A stretch of 49,969 bases of DNA. It comes from Candidatus Aquidulcis sp. (lineage in GTDB: Bacteria > Chloroflexota > Anaerolineae > Anaerolineales > E44-bin32). Below the pieces are notes generated by a model. The model made no database searches. It was not told the origin of the DNA and saw only the letters and a program-made list of their open reading frames with translations. This document shows positions 25,686 to 34,648 of this stretch, one piece after another. The stretch is from assembly GCA_020723365.1 (NCBI GenBank), contig DYJB01000002.1, positions 7,749-57,717 on the forward strand. The letters run 5' to 3'. How positions within the stretch are numbered: the stretch's first letter is position 1; each line of letters starts with the position of its first letter. A program made the position numbers and the translations under genes.

Positions 25686-26480
25686 TCAACCTGAGGCTGA
25701 AGGCGTGGCGACGGGGGGAAGGGCCCGCAACCGGAACGCGGTCAGGGCGGCCGTGGTCTGGCCCTGGCTGGCCGAGCGGACGAAGAAGCCGAACTGGCCC
25801 GAGGTCAGAATCGGATCGCGAACCTCCAGCACCGGCTCATCGTTGACGATCAGGCTGAAGGTATCGCCTTGCCCCAGAACAGCCAGGCGGTTCTCGGCGG
25901 GCGAGCCAGGGATGGCGGACGGGGCATCCGTCGGCCCGGCGAGCAGGACTGCGCCCGCGCCCACGACGCGTGTCACCCGCACCTGTCCCTGGCAGTCGAG
26001 GGTGAAGCGGTAATGGTCGCCGGTGGGCGTCACGCGGAACAGAATGCCGATCTCATCGGCGGCGCTGCACAGCGAGGCCCGCAGGCCTGCCTCAAGCAGG
26101 AAGTCGGCCTGGGGAGGTGTGGGAGCGAGCACGAAGCGGGAGGCGTTCGGCAGGCTGACCGCCAGGACAAGTGAGCCCTCCGACAGGCTTGCCCCGCCGC
26201 CGGTGTCACTCCCCACAGCCCAGCCCTCGCCTGCGGCGAAGCGGGCTTCGAACAGGAGCTCGCCGGCGCCGGGGGGTACGTCAGCGACTGAGGCCGCCGG
26301 GGCCGCGGGCGTGACGCTCGGCATGGGGAGCTTGGTGGGGATCGACATGGGGGAGGCGGGCGGAGGCCCGGGAGGAAGGCTGGGGGTCGGTGACGGTGCG
26401 GGCGCTGGCGCGCAGCCTCCGAGGAGAAGGGCCGCCGCGGCCAGAACGAGAAGGAGCCTGCCAGCCAGGAACGATCGCAT
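25686..26480 (-). CDS. Lipoprotein with LamG/concanavalin-like domain
   Basis: This 264-aa protein has a signal with lipobox LLGGC (Cys near 23), then a Pro/Ala/Ser linker (PAPAPSPTPSLPPGPP) of about 50 residues. A beta-rich domain follows (LLFEARFAAGEGWAVGSDTGG ... EIGILFRVTPTGDHYRFTLDCQGQVRV ... NRLAVLGQGDTFSLIVNDEPVLEVRD) of the DUF1080/LamG-like kind that binds glycans in many proteins. The ATG at 26480 is chosen because the signal peptide starts there. It has the same domain layout as the two lipoproteins upstream. The ligand is unknown. Confidence 0.75.
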   Translation of the reverse strand: MRSFLAGRLLLVLAAAALLLGGCAPAPAPSPTPSLPPGPPPASPMSIPTKLPMPSVTPAAPAASVADVPPGAGELLFEARFAAGEGWAVGSDTGGGASLSEGSLVLAVSLPNASRFVLAPTPPQADFLLEAGLRASLCSAADEIGILFRVTPTGDHYRFTLDCQGQVRVTRVVGAGAVLLAGPTDAPSAIPGSPAENRLAVLGQGDTFSLIVNDEPVLEVRDPILTSGQFGFFVRSASQGQTTAALTAFRLRALPPVATPSASG

Positions 26481-26586
26481 GGGAAGGGCCTGTGCGCCGT
26501 ATCTTACCGAAGGATGTGCTCGTCGACAAAGGCCGGCAGGCACCCGAGGGTGCCTGCCGGCGATGAGTCGTGCAAGGAGCCTGGAG

Positions 26587-27444
26587 CTACGGGTACCAGG
26601 CAGCGAAATCGTCGAAGGTAACGATCAAGGTCGCGGAGCCCGCAGCGCTGGCGTACAGCCCGTAGGTCCCCGAGGTGTAGGCCACATCCTCGCTCTGCCC
26701 GATCAGTTTGCCGTTGGCGAAGACATAGAACTTCGAGCCCCGGGCGAGCAGGCCCATGCGGTTGGTGACGTTCGGGCCCTTGGTGATTTCCGGCGAGTCG
26801 GTCCAGCCGATGAGCGTATCCGGCGCCGTGTTGCTGATGAAGCGGCGCAGGCGATACGAGCCCTCGCACGAGAACTCGAGGGCGTAGGCCTGATCGAAGC
26901 TGGCGCCGTTCACCCGGACCGAGAAGCCGGCGGCGTCTTTGCCGGAGCAGGCGCCGATGGCGGCGCTGACTTCGGCGTACGAGTCGCCGGCCGACTGGTC
27001 GGTGGTGCTCCACCAGATGTAGCCGTCGGCCTTGTGGTCGGTGGCTTCGAGCTTGCCGGAGCCCATGCGGTTGGTGGCCGAGGCGGGGTCGTCGGGTCCG
27101 ACCCACTTGTAGGCCGTGCTGAAGTCGTCCGTGTAGTCCGGCGCAGCCAGGTTCAGGCCGGTGCGCGGATCGTCAGGCGCCAGCGGCGGGGGCGTCGGGG
27201 AAGGTTCACCACCCGGGGTGGGTGTCTCCGTCGGCGTGGGCGTGGGGGAGGCCGCGCTCGTGGCGCTGGGAGCGCCTGTGGGGCTGGGCGGCGGCGTGAT
27301 GCTGGCCGGCAGCGTAGGGGCGGCGGTGAGCGTCGCAGCCACCTGCGTGGACAGGACGTTCGGAGGGGGCTCCTGAGCCGACCGATTGCAGCCGGCCAGG
27401 AGCCCCGCCAGGATCAGCAAGCCGATCGTCCGTGCGTGTGTCAT
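26587..27444 (-). CDS. Lipoprotein paralogue A (LamG-like)
   Basis: This 285-aa protein has lipobox LLAGC (Cys near 19), a Ser/Thr/Pro linker to about residue 80, then a beta-sandwich: PDYTDDFSTAYKWVG, YIWWSTTDQSAGDSYAEVSAAIG, AGFSVRVNG, YALEFSCEGSYRLRRFI, NRMGLLARGSKFYVFANGKLIGQ. It aligns through most of this domain with the next gene upstream, so the two are tandem duplicates. Two cysteines (GACSGKD and FSCEG) recur in both and may form a disulfide. Its ATG overlaps the stop of paralogue B (27441-27444). Confidence 0.78.
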   Translation of the reverse strand: MTHARTIGLLILAGLLAGCNRSAQEPPPNVLSTQVAATLTAAPTLPASITPPPSPTGAPSATSAASPTPTPTETPTPGGEPSPTPPPLAPDDPRTGLNLAAPDYTDDFSTAYKWVGPDDPASATNRMGSGKLEATDHKADGYIWWSTTDQSAGDSYAEVSAAIGACSGKDAAGFSVRVNGASFDQAYALEFSCEGSYRLRRFISNTAPDTLIGWTDSPEITKGPNVTNRMGLLARGSKFYVFANGKLIGQSEDVAYTSGTYGLYASAAGSATLIVTFDDFAAWYP

Positions 27445-28295
27445 ACCTCGAACGGTAGCTCCCAGGAAGCGAGATCGTCGAACCACGCCTTGAGATTATA
27501 CGTCTGGGCGGCCTTCACGTACAAGGCAAAAGCGCCGCCGGGGTACTGGTGCGGCGTGTCCCGCCCCTCGCCCACCATCACGCCGTTGATGAAGAAGTAG
27601 AACTTGCCGAAGTGGTCCCAGATGCCCAGGCGGTTGGTGGCGTCCTTGCCGGTCTGGATCACGTCGGAGGGAGTCCACTCAATGAGCTCGTGCGGCTCCT
27701 TGCCGACGCGGTGCTTGAGGAAGCGCCAGGCGCCGTCGCACGAGACCTCCAGGGCGTAGCCGCCGGCGGCGGTCTCCGGGCTGGAGTGGACAACGAACCC
27801 GACGGCATCCTTGCCGACGCAGTCGCCGTTGGTGGCGCTGACCTCGGCGTAGACCAGGTCCGTCTGCTTGTCGGTGTAGGACCACCAGCTGTAGAGCTCC
27901 TCCGGCTCGTAGTCCAGGCCCCACAGCTGGGCGTCGGCCACGCCGTAGGCCGCTCGGCCGGGTGTGTCGTAGTCGAACCACTTGTCGGGCACGTCGAAGT
28001 AATCGATGTAGTCCGGATCGCCCAGATCGAGGATGGCACGCGGGTCATCTTCGTCGGTGACGTGGAAGGGTGTGGGCGTGGGGCGGCCCTCCAGGCGTTG
28101 CGCAGGCGCCGCCGTGGGCTCAACTCCGGCGCCGGTGTCAAGCGTCGGGACGATCTCCGTCGCCTCGACCGGGGCCTCGCCCGGGGAGGTTCCGCCCTCG
28201 GGGCGGAGTCCCAGCATCTGTGAGGCCGTGCTGCAGGCCAGCGACCCCGCCATCAGCAGGGCGATGGCCGCGCTCCAGGTATGCCATCGGGTCAT
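27441..28295 (-). CDS. Lipoprotein paralogue B (LamG-like)
   Basis: This 284-aa protein starts at ATG 28295 behind GGAGGTG; the signal ends at lipobox SLAC (Cys near 21). After a linker the domain runs PDYIDYFDVPDKWFDYD, YSWWSYTDKQTDLVYAEVSATNGDC, YALEVSCDGAWRFLKHRVG, NRLGIWDHFGKFYFFINGVMVGEG. It is a clear paralogue of the following gene, with the same two cysteine positions (NGDC and VSCDG). The gene leads the lipoprotein group, translationally coupled to paralogue A. Confidence 0.8.
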   Translation of the reverse strand: MTRWHTWSAAIALLMAGSLACSTASQMLGLRPEGGTSPGEAPVEATEIVPTLDTGAGVEPTAAPAQRLEGRPTPTPFHVTDEDDPRAILDLGDPDYIDYFDVPDKWFDYDTPGRAAYGVADAQLWGLDYEPEELYSWWSYTDKQTDLVYAEVSATNGDCVGKDAVGFVVHSSPETAAGGYALEVSCDGAWRFLKHRVGKEPHELIEWTPSDVIQTGKDATNRLGIWDHFGKFYFFINGVMVGEGRDTPHQYPGGAFALYVKAAQTYNLKAWFDDLASWELPFEV

Positions 28296-28603
28296 TGTGC
28301 ACCTCCGTGGTTGCCTAGGTCCTTCACCGGCATTCGGAAAGGAACGTCGCCAGGTGGCGCGGCGGAAGGGATGGGTGGGTGAATAGCGGCAGGCCCTTCG
28401 GGTGACCCGCCCGGGGCAGGCCCCCCGCAGGGCCTGCCGCAGCGACGCGCAGTACGCGACCGGGTCCCTCCGGCAGAAGACCGAGTCATGGTCACTATAG
28501 CATCCCGGCTGGGCTCGAAGGCTATAATCCGATGGTACTGTTGGCATCAAGGGATACGAAGGCGTGGGGCCGATGGGGGGCCCACGTGTGCTGGAGGTGG
28601 GCC

Positions 28604-29572
28604 ATGAACTACCGGCGCATGGGGGCCTCGGGCCTGAAGCTGAGCGAGATCTCGCTGGGGGCATGGGTCACCTTCGGTGAGCAGATCGACGACAAGACCG
28701 CATCGGCGATCCTGCACGCCGCCTACGACCACGGCATCAACTTCTTCGACAACGCAGACATCTACGCGCGCGGCCGGGCGGAGATTGTGATGGGCGAGGC
28801 GATCCGTGATCTGCCGCGCCCGTCGCTCGTGCTCTCGAGCAAGGTCTTCTGGCCCACGATGGAAGGGCCGAACGGCAAGGGACTGTCGCGCAAGCACATC
28901 CTCGAGTCCTGCCATGCCTCGCTCAAGCGCATGGGGGTCGAGTACCTGGACCTGTACTTCTGTCACCGCTACGACCCCGAGACGCCGGTGGAGGAAGTCG
29001 TGCGGGCCATGGATGATCTGGTGCACCAGGGGAAGGTGCTCTACTGGGGAACGTCGGAATGGCGGGGCGGGCAACTGGCGCACGCCTGTGGCGTCGCCGG
29101 CGAAGGCGGATGGTACCCGCCAGCTGTGGAGCAGCCCCACTACAACATGCTGGTGCGCACAATCGTGGAAGACGAACTGGTGCCGCTGGCCGACGAGCTC
29201 AGGTTTGGCATGGTGACGTGGAGCCCGCTGCGCTCGGGGCTGTTGAGCGGCAAGTACAACGACAGCACGCCCGGGAATGTGCGCCTCTCGCTGGAGCGCT
29301 ACAACTGGCTGCACGGCATCCTCAACGACAGAGACCTGGGCATCACCCGCAAGCTGGCGGGGGTGGCAGCCGATCTCGGTGTGACGCTGCCGCAGCTGGC
29401 CATCGGCTGGCTGCTGCGCCTGCCGCAGGTCTCGAGCGTCATCACCGGCGCCACGCGCGTCGAGCACGTGCATGAGAACGTCAAGGCCATCGAGGTGCCG
29501 GCCCGCCTCACGCCCGAGGTGCTGGAGCGCATCGAGTCGATCCTGGGGAACCATCCGCCTCCAGGCGACTGA
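28604..29572 (+). CDS. Aldo/keto reductase (Kv-beta/YajO-like)
   Basis: This 322-aa TIM-barrel NADPH oxidoreductase has FFDNADIYARGRAEIVMGEAI (Asp and Tyr of the tetrad), VLSSKVFWP (Lys) and YFCHRYDPETPVEEVVRAM (His). WSPLRSGLLSGKY and SSVITGATRVEHVHENV form the cofactor pocket. It resembles the potassium-channel beta-subunit group. The ATG at 28604 follows GGAGGTGGGCC. An earlier in-frame ATG at 28532 lies 3 nt after a TATAAT (28523-28528), so it would be at or before the transcription start and is less likely. Single-gene unit with a terminator at 29598. Confidence 0.93.
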   Translation: MNYRRMGASGLKLSEISLGAWVTFGEQIDDKTASAILHAAYDHGINFFDNADIYARGRAEIVMGEAIRDLPRPSLVLSSKVFWPTMEGPNGKGLSRKHILESCHASLKRMGVEYLDLYFCHRYDPETPVEEVVRAMDDLVHQGKVLYWGTSEWRGGQLAHACGVAGEGGWYPPAVEQPHYNMLVRTIVEDELVPLADELRFGMVTWSPLRSGLLSGKYNDSTPGNVRLSLERYNWLHGILNDRDLGITRKLAGVAADLGVTLPQLAIGWLLRLPQVSSVITGATRVEHVHENVKAIEVPARLTPEVLERIESILGNHPPPGD

Positions 29573-29597
29573 ACGCCATCGCAGCGAGGCCGGACTC

Positions 29598-29626
29598 CTG
29601 CGGCCCGGGCAGAGCCCGGGCCGCAG
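29598..29626 (+). terminator. Terminator-like hairpin after the aldo/keto reductase
   Basis: 13-bp perfect arms (29598-29610 with 29614-29626) with loop AGA; no T run. Confidence 0.65.
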
Positions 29627-30083
29627 GCGCGTGGCCGGCGGCGAGCGAAGCGCACACGGGCCTCGAGGCCGGGGCGAACGCCAACCCTCGCACGGGGGCA
29701 AGACCTGCGCCGCCGGGCACGGGGAGGGAGGCGCCGGAGCCGCGCCCTTCGCGGTCCCAGCGCACAATCGCTTGCCCGGCGGAGGGCCTGCCCGCCGGCC
29801 GGCGCAGCGTGCTGGATTGGGCGTCGAGGGCCACGCCACGGCTCGCGCACATCCCGAGGGCGCGGCGGGGCCGGGCGGTCGGCCGGCAGGACCTGGCCAG
29901 ACCGAGGCCGAGCGCGGCGCGCCCTGCGCTCCTGGTGGTACGCCCACGAAGCCGATGGTCGAGGCGAGGCGCAAGCTGCAGGAGGGAGAGACCACGGCGG
30001 GAGACAGGGCCGCCGCGCAGGCCGCTTCGCCGGGATGGCGCGTCGCCGGCCCGGCATGGAAGTTGCAGGTCGCGCGGCGAAGG
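29627..30083. other. About 460 bp without a recognisable gene
   Basis: Extremely GC-rich. The long open frames on the minus strand through here (for example 29299-30093) have no start context and no family features. I compared with RNase P RNA, tmRNA and SRP RNA cores by eye and saw no match. It may simply be spacer. Confidence 0.35.
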
Positions 30084-30089
30084 TAGAAT
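30084..30089 (+). promoter_or_regulatory. -10 box giving a leaderless mRNA for the PBP-like gene
   Basis: TAGAAT ends 6 nt before the ATG at 30096; no Shine-Dalgarno is present. Confidence 0.5.
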
Positions 30090-30095
30090 CCACCC

Positions 30096-32966
30096 ATGCT
30101 CACCAGCCCTCTTGTCCGTCGGCGGCGACGGGCGCGCAGCAGCGGCGCGCCCTGGCGCGGCGCGCTGGCCCAGGGCTTGCTCGCCGTTCTGGGCCTGGCG
30201 GCGGGTCTGGCCTCCATCGCCGGCGCCCTGCTGTTCTCCGACGTGACCCGCGGGCTCCCGACTGTGGAGGGCTACGAGGAGCGTTTCGGATCCCCGGGAT
30301 CGCCGCGCCTGCCGGCCAATCGCTTCTACGATCGGACCGGCGAGGTGCTCATCTTTGAGGAGCAAAGCCCGGCTGCCGTCGATCGGCGCTGGATCGAGAT
30401 CGAGTCCGAAGATCCCGCACGCCTGCCGGCCTTTGCCCAGGCGACGCTGGCCTTCCAGGATCCGGACTACTGGTCGGCGCCGGGCTACGATTGGCGCGGC
30501 GCCCTCCTGGCGCTCCTGGGGCGCCCGGCTGCGCCGAAGATCGCCGACCAGCTGGTGGAGCACACGCTGCTGCCGATGCAAGATGCCGGGCTTTCGCCTG
30601 CGGTGCGCCGACTGCGTGCGGCTGTCCTGGCGGCGGACCTGACGCGGCGCTACAGCCGGGCCCAGATCCTCGAGTGGTTCCTGAATACGGCCGACTACGG
30701 GAATCTGGCCTTCGGCATCGACGCCGCCGCCCTGACGTACCTTGGCAAGCACGCAGGCGATCTCAACCTGTCGGACTCGGCCCTGCTGGCCGGGATCTCT
30801 GTGCACCCGGCCACCAATCCCTTTGAGGCACCGGTGCAGAGCCGGGCGCTGCGTGACGAAGTGCTGAGCGCCATGCGGCGCTCCGGTTTCATCTCGGCGG
30901 ATCAGGAAGCGCAGGCGAAGAGCGAGCCTGTGGTCCTGCGCTCACCGATGGATCCCGTTTCGGGCGCTGGCGCGGACTACGGCCGCTACGCCTGGGCACA
31001 GCTCAAGGCGAAGTGGGGCGAAGGGTTCTCGCGGTGGGGGGGCCTGACGATCCTGACGGCCGAGGACCACGACCTGCAGCTGCAGACGGAGTGTGTCACT
31101 GCCACGCACCTGCAGCGGTTGCAGGGGGCCGACCCGACGACGGTCGCCCGGGCGGCGGACGGCTCGGCCTGCATCGCCGCCGGGCTCCTGCCGGCCCTGC
31201 GTCCGAGCGACGCCGGCACGGATCACAACGTGGACGGTGTGTCAGCGATGATGATGGATCCCAGGACCGGCCACGTGCTCAGCGTGGTGGGGGATGTTCA
31301 GGCCCCCCATCCGGCCGAAGCAGCGCTCCACCCGCTGACCTACCTGGCAGCCTTCTCGCGCGGCTACGGCCCCGGGACGATGGTGCTCGACCTGCCATTG
31401 GAAGAGAGGGACGATGGGCTGGAGAACTACCGCGGTCCGGTGAGCATGCGCTCCGCCCTGGCGGCGGGGCTGGAGGCCGCCGGCGCCCAGACGCTGGCCC
31501 TGGCAGGGGTCGAGAACGTCGTTCGCATCGCAGGCGAAATGGGTTTCAATCTGCCCCAGGTTGCGGCCATTGGCAGCGACGGGGGGGCAAGGCGAGCGGC
31601 CATCTCGGTGGAGCAGGCTGCGCGGGCGTATGCCACTCTGGCCAACGAAGGCCGCTGGGTGGGCGAAGAGCCGCTCGCGGAGGACGGCCGCGGGGCCTCG
31701 GGCCTTTCGCCGATCACCATCCTGCGCATCGAGGACTCAGCAGGCCAGCTGGTGCACTCGGCCGCGCCCGCTTCACGCGCCCTGGTCAGCGCTCCGCTGG
31801 CGTTCCTGGTCAACGATGTGCTCTCCGATGAGACCGAACGCCGATCAGCTTACGGTGCGACCGATGTGCTCGAGCTTGGCCGGCCGGCGGCCGTCGTACT
31901 CGAAGCCGGAGCGGACGGCCGTGACACCTGGGCCGTTGGGTACACGCGAGACCGCGTGGTGGGCGTCTGGCTCGGCGGGGCGGCTGCGGCGGCGCCGGAA
32001 GGCATGAACCGCCTGAACGGCGCCGCCCCCGTCTGGCATGCGCTGCTGCAGTACGCCACCCGCGAGCAGCCCCCCCAGGGTTGGACCATGCCGCCCGGCG
32101 TGCACGAAGTCCAGGTGTGCGATCCATCGGGCCTGCTGCCCACCCAGTACTGTCCGCGGATCGTGCGCGAGGTCTTCATCGACGGCACGGAGCCGACCTC
32201 GTATGACACGCTCTATCAGCCGCTGCGCATCAATCGCGAGACCGGCAAGCTGGCGACGCTGTTCACGCCCATCGACCTGGTGGAAGAGCGGGTCTACATG
32301 ATCCCGCCGGCGGCGGCCAGTGCCTGGGCACAGGCGTCGGGGATCGAGAAGCCGCCTACCGAGTACGACACCTACCTGGCGGGTGAGGCGCGCTCACCTC
32401 AGGCGAACATCACTCGGCCGGAGATGTTCGAGACCGTGCGCGGCAAGGTGACGCTGCGCGGCGCCGCCAATATGCCAGACTTCGAGTACTACCGGCTGCA
32501 GTACGGCCTGGGGCTCAACCCGGCGCGCTGGATCCAGATCGGAAGCGACAGCCGTGCGCCGGTGGCCTCGGGGACACTGGCCGTGTGGGACACTGCCGGA
32601 CTGGAAGGCCTGTACTCCGTGCAACTGGTGGTGGTGTACGGCGAAGGCCAGGTGATCGCCGATGCCGTCCAGGTGACGGTCGACAATGCCGCGCCGCGCG
32701 TCAGGCTGGTGCTGCCGCAGCCGGGGACGGCGGACGACGTCGCCGCCGGCGATCCGTTGGTGATCGAAGCCGAGATCTTCGACGAGATGGACCTGGCGCG
32801 CGTTGATGTCCTGATCGACGGAGAGGTCATCGGTACGATGCTGGAGGCTCCCTACTCGCTGCGCTGGACGGCGCAAGCCGGCGAGCACACGATCAGCGTG
32901 CGTGCCGTCGACCGCGCCGGCAACAGTGGAGAGAGCACGCCCGTGCGCGTGGTGGTCGGCGGCTGA
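30096..32966 (+). CDS. Bifunctional-PBP-like protein with degenerate catalytic sites
   Basis: This 956-aa protein has a short basic cytoplasmic head, one membrane helix (residues 29-48), a GT51-like region (about 105-260), a transpeptidase-like region (about 380-620) and a C-terminal beta-rich part with Ig-like folds (770-956). The folds align well with class A PBPs (RRYSRAQILEWFLNTADYG; VDGVSAMMMDPRTGHVLSVVG; GVENVVRIAGEMGF; TWAVGYTRDRVVGVWLGG). Every key residue I can align is changed: the ED of the glycosyltransferase is QD (Q121), the K-x-x-E Glu is Ala, SxxK is AALH (409-412), SxN is GLE (458-460) and KTG is VLE (601-603). It is therefore probably a non-enzymatic envelope protein. Confidence 0.9.
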   Translation: MLTSPLVRRRRRARSSGAPWRGALAQGLLAVLGLAAGLASIAGALLFSDVTRGLPTVEGYEERFGSPGSPRLPANRFYDRTGEVLIFEEQSPAAVDRRWIEIESEDPARLPAFAQATLAFQDPDYWSAPGYDWRGALLALLGRPAAPKIADQLVEHTLLPMQDAGLSPAVRRLRAAVLAADLTRRYSRAQILEWFLNTADYGNLAFGIDAAALTYLGKHAGDLNLSDSALLAGISVHPATNPFEAPVQSRALRDEVLSAMRRSGFISADQEAQAKSEPVVLRSPMDPVSGAGADYGRYAWAQLKAKWGEGFSRWGGLTILTAEDHDLQLQTECVTATHLQRLQGADPTTVARAADGSACIAAGLLPALRPSDAGTDHNVDGVSAMMMDPRTGHVLSVVGDVQAPHPAEAALHPLTYLAAFSRGYGPGTMVLDLPLEERDDGLENYRGPVSMRSALAAGLEAAGAQTLALAGVENVVRIAGEMGFNLPQVAAIGSDGGARRAAISVEQAARAYATLANEGRWVGEEPLAEDGRGASGLSPITILRIEDSAGQLVHSAAPASRALVSAPLAFLVNDVLSDETERRSAYGATDVLELGRPAAVVLEAGADGRDTWAVGYTRDRVVGVWLGGAAAAAPEGMNRLNGAAPVWHALLQYATREQPPQGWTMPPGVHEVQVCDPSGLLPTQYCPRIVREVFIDGTEPTSYDTLYQPLRINRETGKLATLFTPIDLVEERVYMIPPAAASAWAQASGIEKPPTEYDTYLAGEARSPQANITRPEMFETVRGKVTLRGAANMPDFEYYRLQYGLGLNPARWIQIGSDSRAPVASGTLAVWDTAGLEGLYSVQLVVVYGEGQVIADAVQVTVDNAAPRVRLVLPQPGTADDVAAGDPLVIEAEIFDEMDLARVDVLIDGEVIGTMLEAPYSLRWTAQAGEHTISVRAVDRAGNSGESTPVRVVVGG

Positions 32967-32994
32967 AGGCGGAAGATCGTGGACGCAGACAGGG

Positions 32995-33027
32995 CGCCCG
33001 CCTGACGGTTCGTACGTCAGGCGGGCG
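32995..33027 (+). terminator. Hairpin after the PBP-like gene
   Basis: 13-bp perfect arms (32995-33007 with 33015-33027) around a 7-nt loop; followed by AATACT, no T run. Confidence 0.65.
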
Positions 33028-33052
33028 AATACTTGACCGGGCACGATCAAGA

Positions 33053-33087
33053 CCGACTTCCGAAGTCCAGGGGACTTCGGAAGTCGG
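33053..33087. repeat. Nested palindromic repeat, copy 1
   Basis: 16-bp arms CCGACTTCCGAAGTCC and GGACTTCGGAAGTCGG with loop AGG. Each arm is itself nearly self-complementary (ACTTC-C-GAAGT). It lies between two convergent genes. A near-identical element occurs at 48632-48668. Confidence 0.8.
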
Positions 33088-33095
33088 CGCGCCTT

Positions 33096-34478
33096 CTAGC
33101 ACGGGCCCCACAACTGGAAGCCGAAGTCGGCGTTGACCGCTCCGCCTGAAGGCACGCTCACGCTGCGCGGATTGGCGTACGCGCTCATCTCGCACAATCC
33201 CCCGCACGGGCAGGTGCCGGCTTCGCCGGCGCTGACCGAGACCGTTACGCAGTAGCTGCCGGGAGTGATGTTGTTGAATTCGTATCGGCCGCTGCCGTTG
33301 GTCGTCGTGCTGGCCACGGCCGAACCGCCGCAGCCGCCTGAACGCAGCGTGACCGTCACGCCGTTGTAGGTGCTGTCCCCGGCGTTGTAGCCGCCGCTGA
33401 AGTTGTTGTCGCGGAAGACCAGGCCGCGCACGGTGCCCGGCAGGATGGGCGTGGGCGTCGGCGGGATGTAGCAGATCCCGGGCTCGTCGCCGTCGGGGGT
33501 GAAGCCCACAGCCCAGCGGCAGGAGTTGTCCACCGCCGCCAGGGCCTTGATGGGATAAAGGCTGGAGCCCGAGGTTGGAGAGCCGGCCTCGGCGGGGGTG
33601 AAGTGGTCGTTGTAGTCGAACCACTCGGGCTTGTTGACCCCCTCGTCGGCCCACACGCCCCAGGTCCACTCGTCGGGCGAGCCGATGACGGAGTACTTGA
33701 AGGCGATCTGGACCTGCGAGGAACTGGCAGGGGCCAGGCGGATCCAGGCGGCGTCGGGGTCAGGTCCCTGACCCTGATCGAAGATCAGCTCGTCGTAGCC
33801 GGTGCCACCGGCGGGCGGATCGGCGGCCATGGGGTGGGCGCTGCCCACATCGTTGTTGGTGTCGCGCAGCACGCGCACGCCGTTGGTGGTCCAGTCGGTG
33901 GAGGCCGGAGCGAGGCCGGTGATCAGGTAGTCGCCCCGGCCATCGACGTCGATGTCGACCTCGACGCCGTAGAAGGCCAGCGTCCCGGCAGGCGGGGCTC
34001 CTTCAAGGAAGAGGGTGACGTAGATCCAGGGAGCGCCGATGCTGAGTTCGCCGCGATTAAGGTCGAGGTAGGCGCGGTAATCCATGACCTGGGAGGTGAA
34101 GGGGCGCTCGAGAAGATTGACGTCGAAGTTGTCGGCAATAGAGCGCCGTTCACCGGCGAGGGCGGCGGACGAGCGGTCCGTCATGAAGCTGGTTACGCCG
34201 GCGGGGTTGGCCGGGAAGGTGACGTGGGTGACGGTGGGTGTGGGAATCGGTGGGGCCTCGGTGGCCGCCACGGCGGCCTCGGTGGACGGAGGCAGCGTGG
34301 CCGGTGGCGGGCCGCTGGTCTCACCGCCCGCGGAGGCTGCCAGAGTCTGCTGGACAGCCAGCGCGATGACGTTGGGATCGGCGGTCGGGGCTGCCTGTCC
34401 CTGGACGCTGCAGGCAAGGCCGGCAAGAGCGAGAAGGGCGACGATCAGGAAGAGATGGGATGGGCGATGAGTGCGCAT
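33096..34478 (-). CDS. Large lipoprotein with C-terminal SdrD B-like domain
   Basis: This 460-aa protein has lipobox ALAGLAC (Cys near 23), then a Thr/Pro-rich linker. A large beta domain follows (about 95-330) with AYLDLNRGELSIGAPWIYVTLFLEG and DIDVDGRGDYLI. The end (370-460) is an SdrD B-like repeat: TVRGLVFRDNNFSGGYNAGDSTYNGVTVTLRSGG, YEFNNITPGSYCVTVS. Such B domains stiffen surface adhesins. Several cysteines (TCPCGGLC) are near the end. The ATG at 34478 follows GGAGG. The minus-strand unit ends at repeat copy 1. Confidence 0.82.
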   Translation of the reverse strand: MRTHRPSHLFLIVALLALAGLACSVQGQAAPTADPNVIALAVQQTLAASAGGETSGPPPATLPPSTEAAVAATEAPPIPTPTVTHVTFPANPAGVTSFMTDRSSAALAGERRSIADNFDVNLLERPFTSQVMDYRAYLDLNRGELSIGAPWIYVTLFLEGAPPAGTLAFYGVEVDIDVDGRGDYLITGLAPASTDWTTNGVRVLRDTNNDVGSAHPMAADPPAGGTGYDELIFDQGQGPDPDAAWIRLAPASSSQVQIAFKYSVIGSPDEWTWGVWADEGVNKPEWFDYNDHFTPAEAGSPTSGSSLYPIKALAAVDNSCRWAVGFTPDGDEPGICYIPPTPTPILPGTVRGLVFRDNNFSGGYNAGDSTYNGVTVTLRSGGCGGSAVASTTTNGSGRYEFNNITPGSYCVTVSVSAGEAGTCPCGGLCEMSAYANPRSVSVPSGGAVNADFGFQLWGPC

Positions 34479-34648
34479 GGGTTCCTCCGAAGCTACTGTG
34501 CGTTCGTCTGCCACTGGAACGGGGACCAGGCTTGACTTGTGACAGCTGCGACCGGGTGTGAGTCTAGTCCTGTGCCGGCCTTCGGGCAATGCACGCCGAT
34601 GCCGGGGCACGGTTTGCGACGGGCTGCCCTTGGGCCACCGTCGTCGCA

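Noticed and set aside
28532..28603. An N-terminal extension of the aldo/keto reductase from ATG 28532
   Set aside because: This ATG lies 3 nt after a TATAAT box, at or before the expected transcription start; ATG 28604 has a good ribosome binding site and begins the conserved domain.
29627..30083. RNase P RNA, tmRNA or SRP RNA in the gene-free stretch
   Set aside because: None of the conserved cores of these RNAs could be recognised on either strand.
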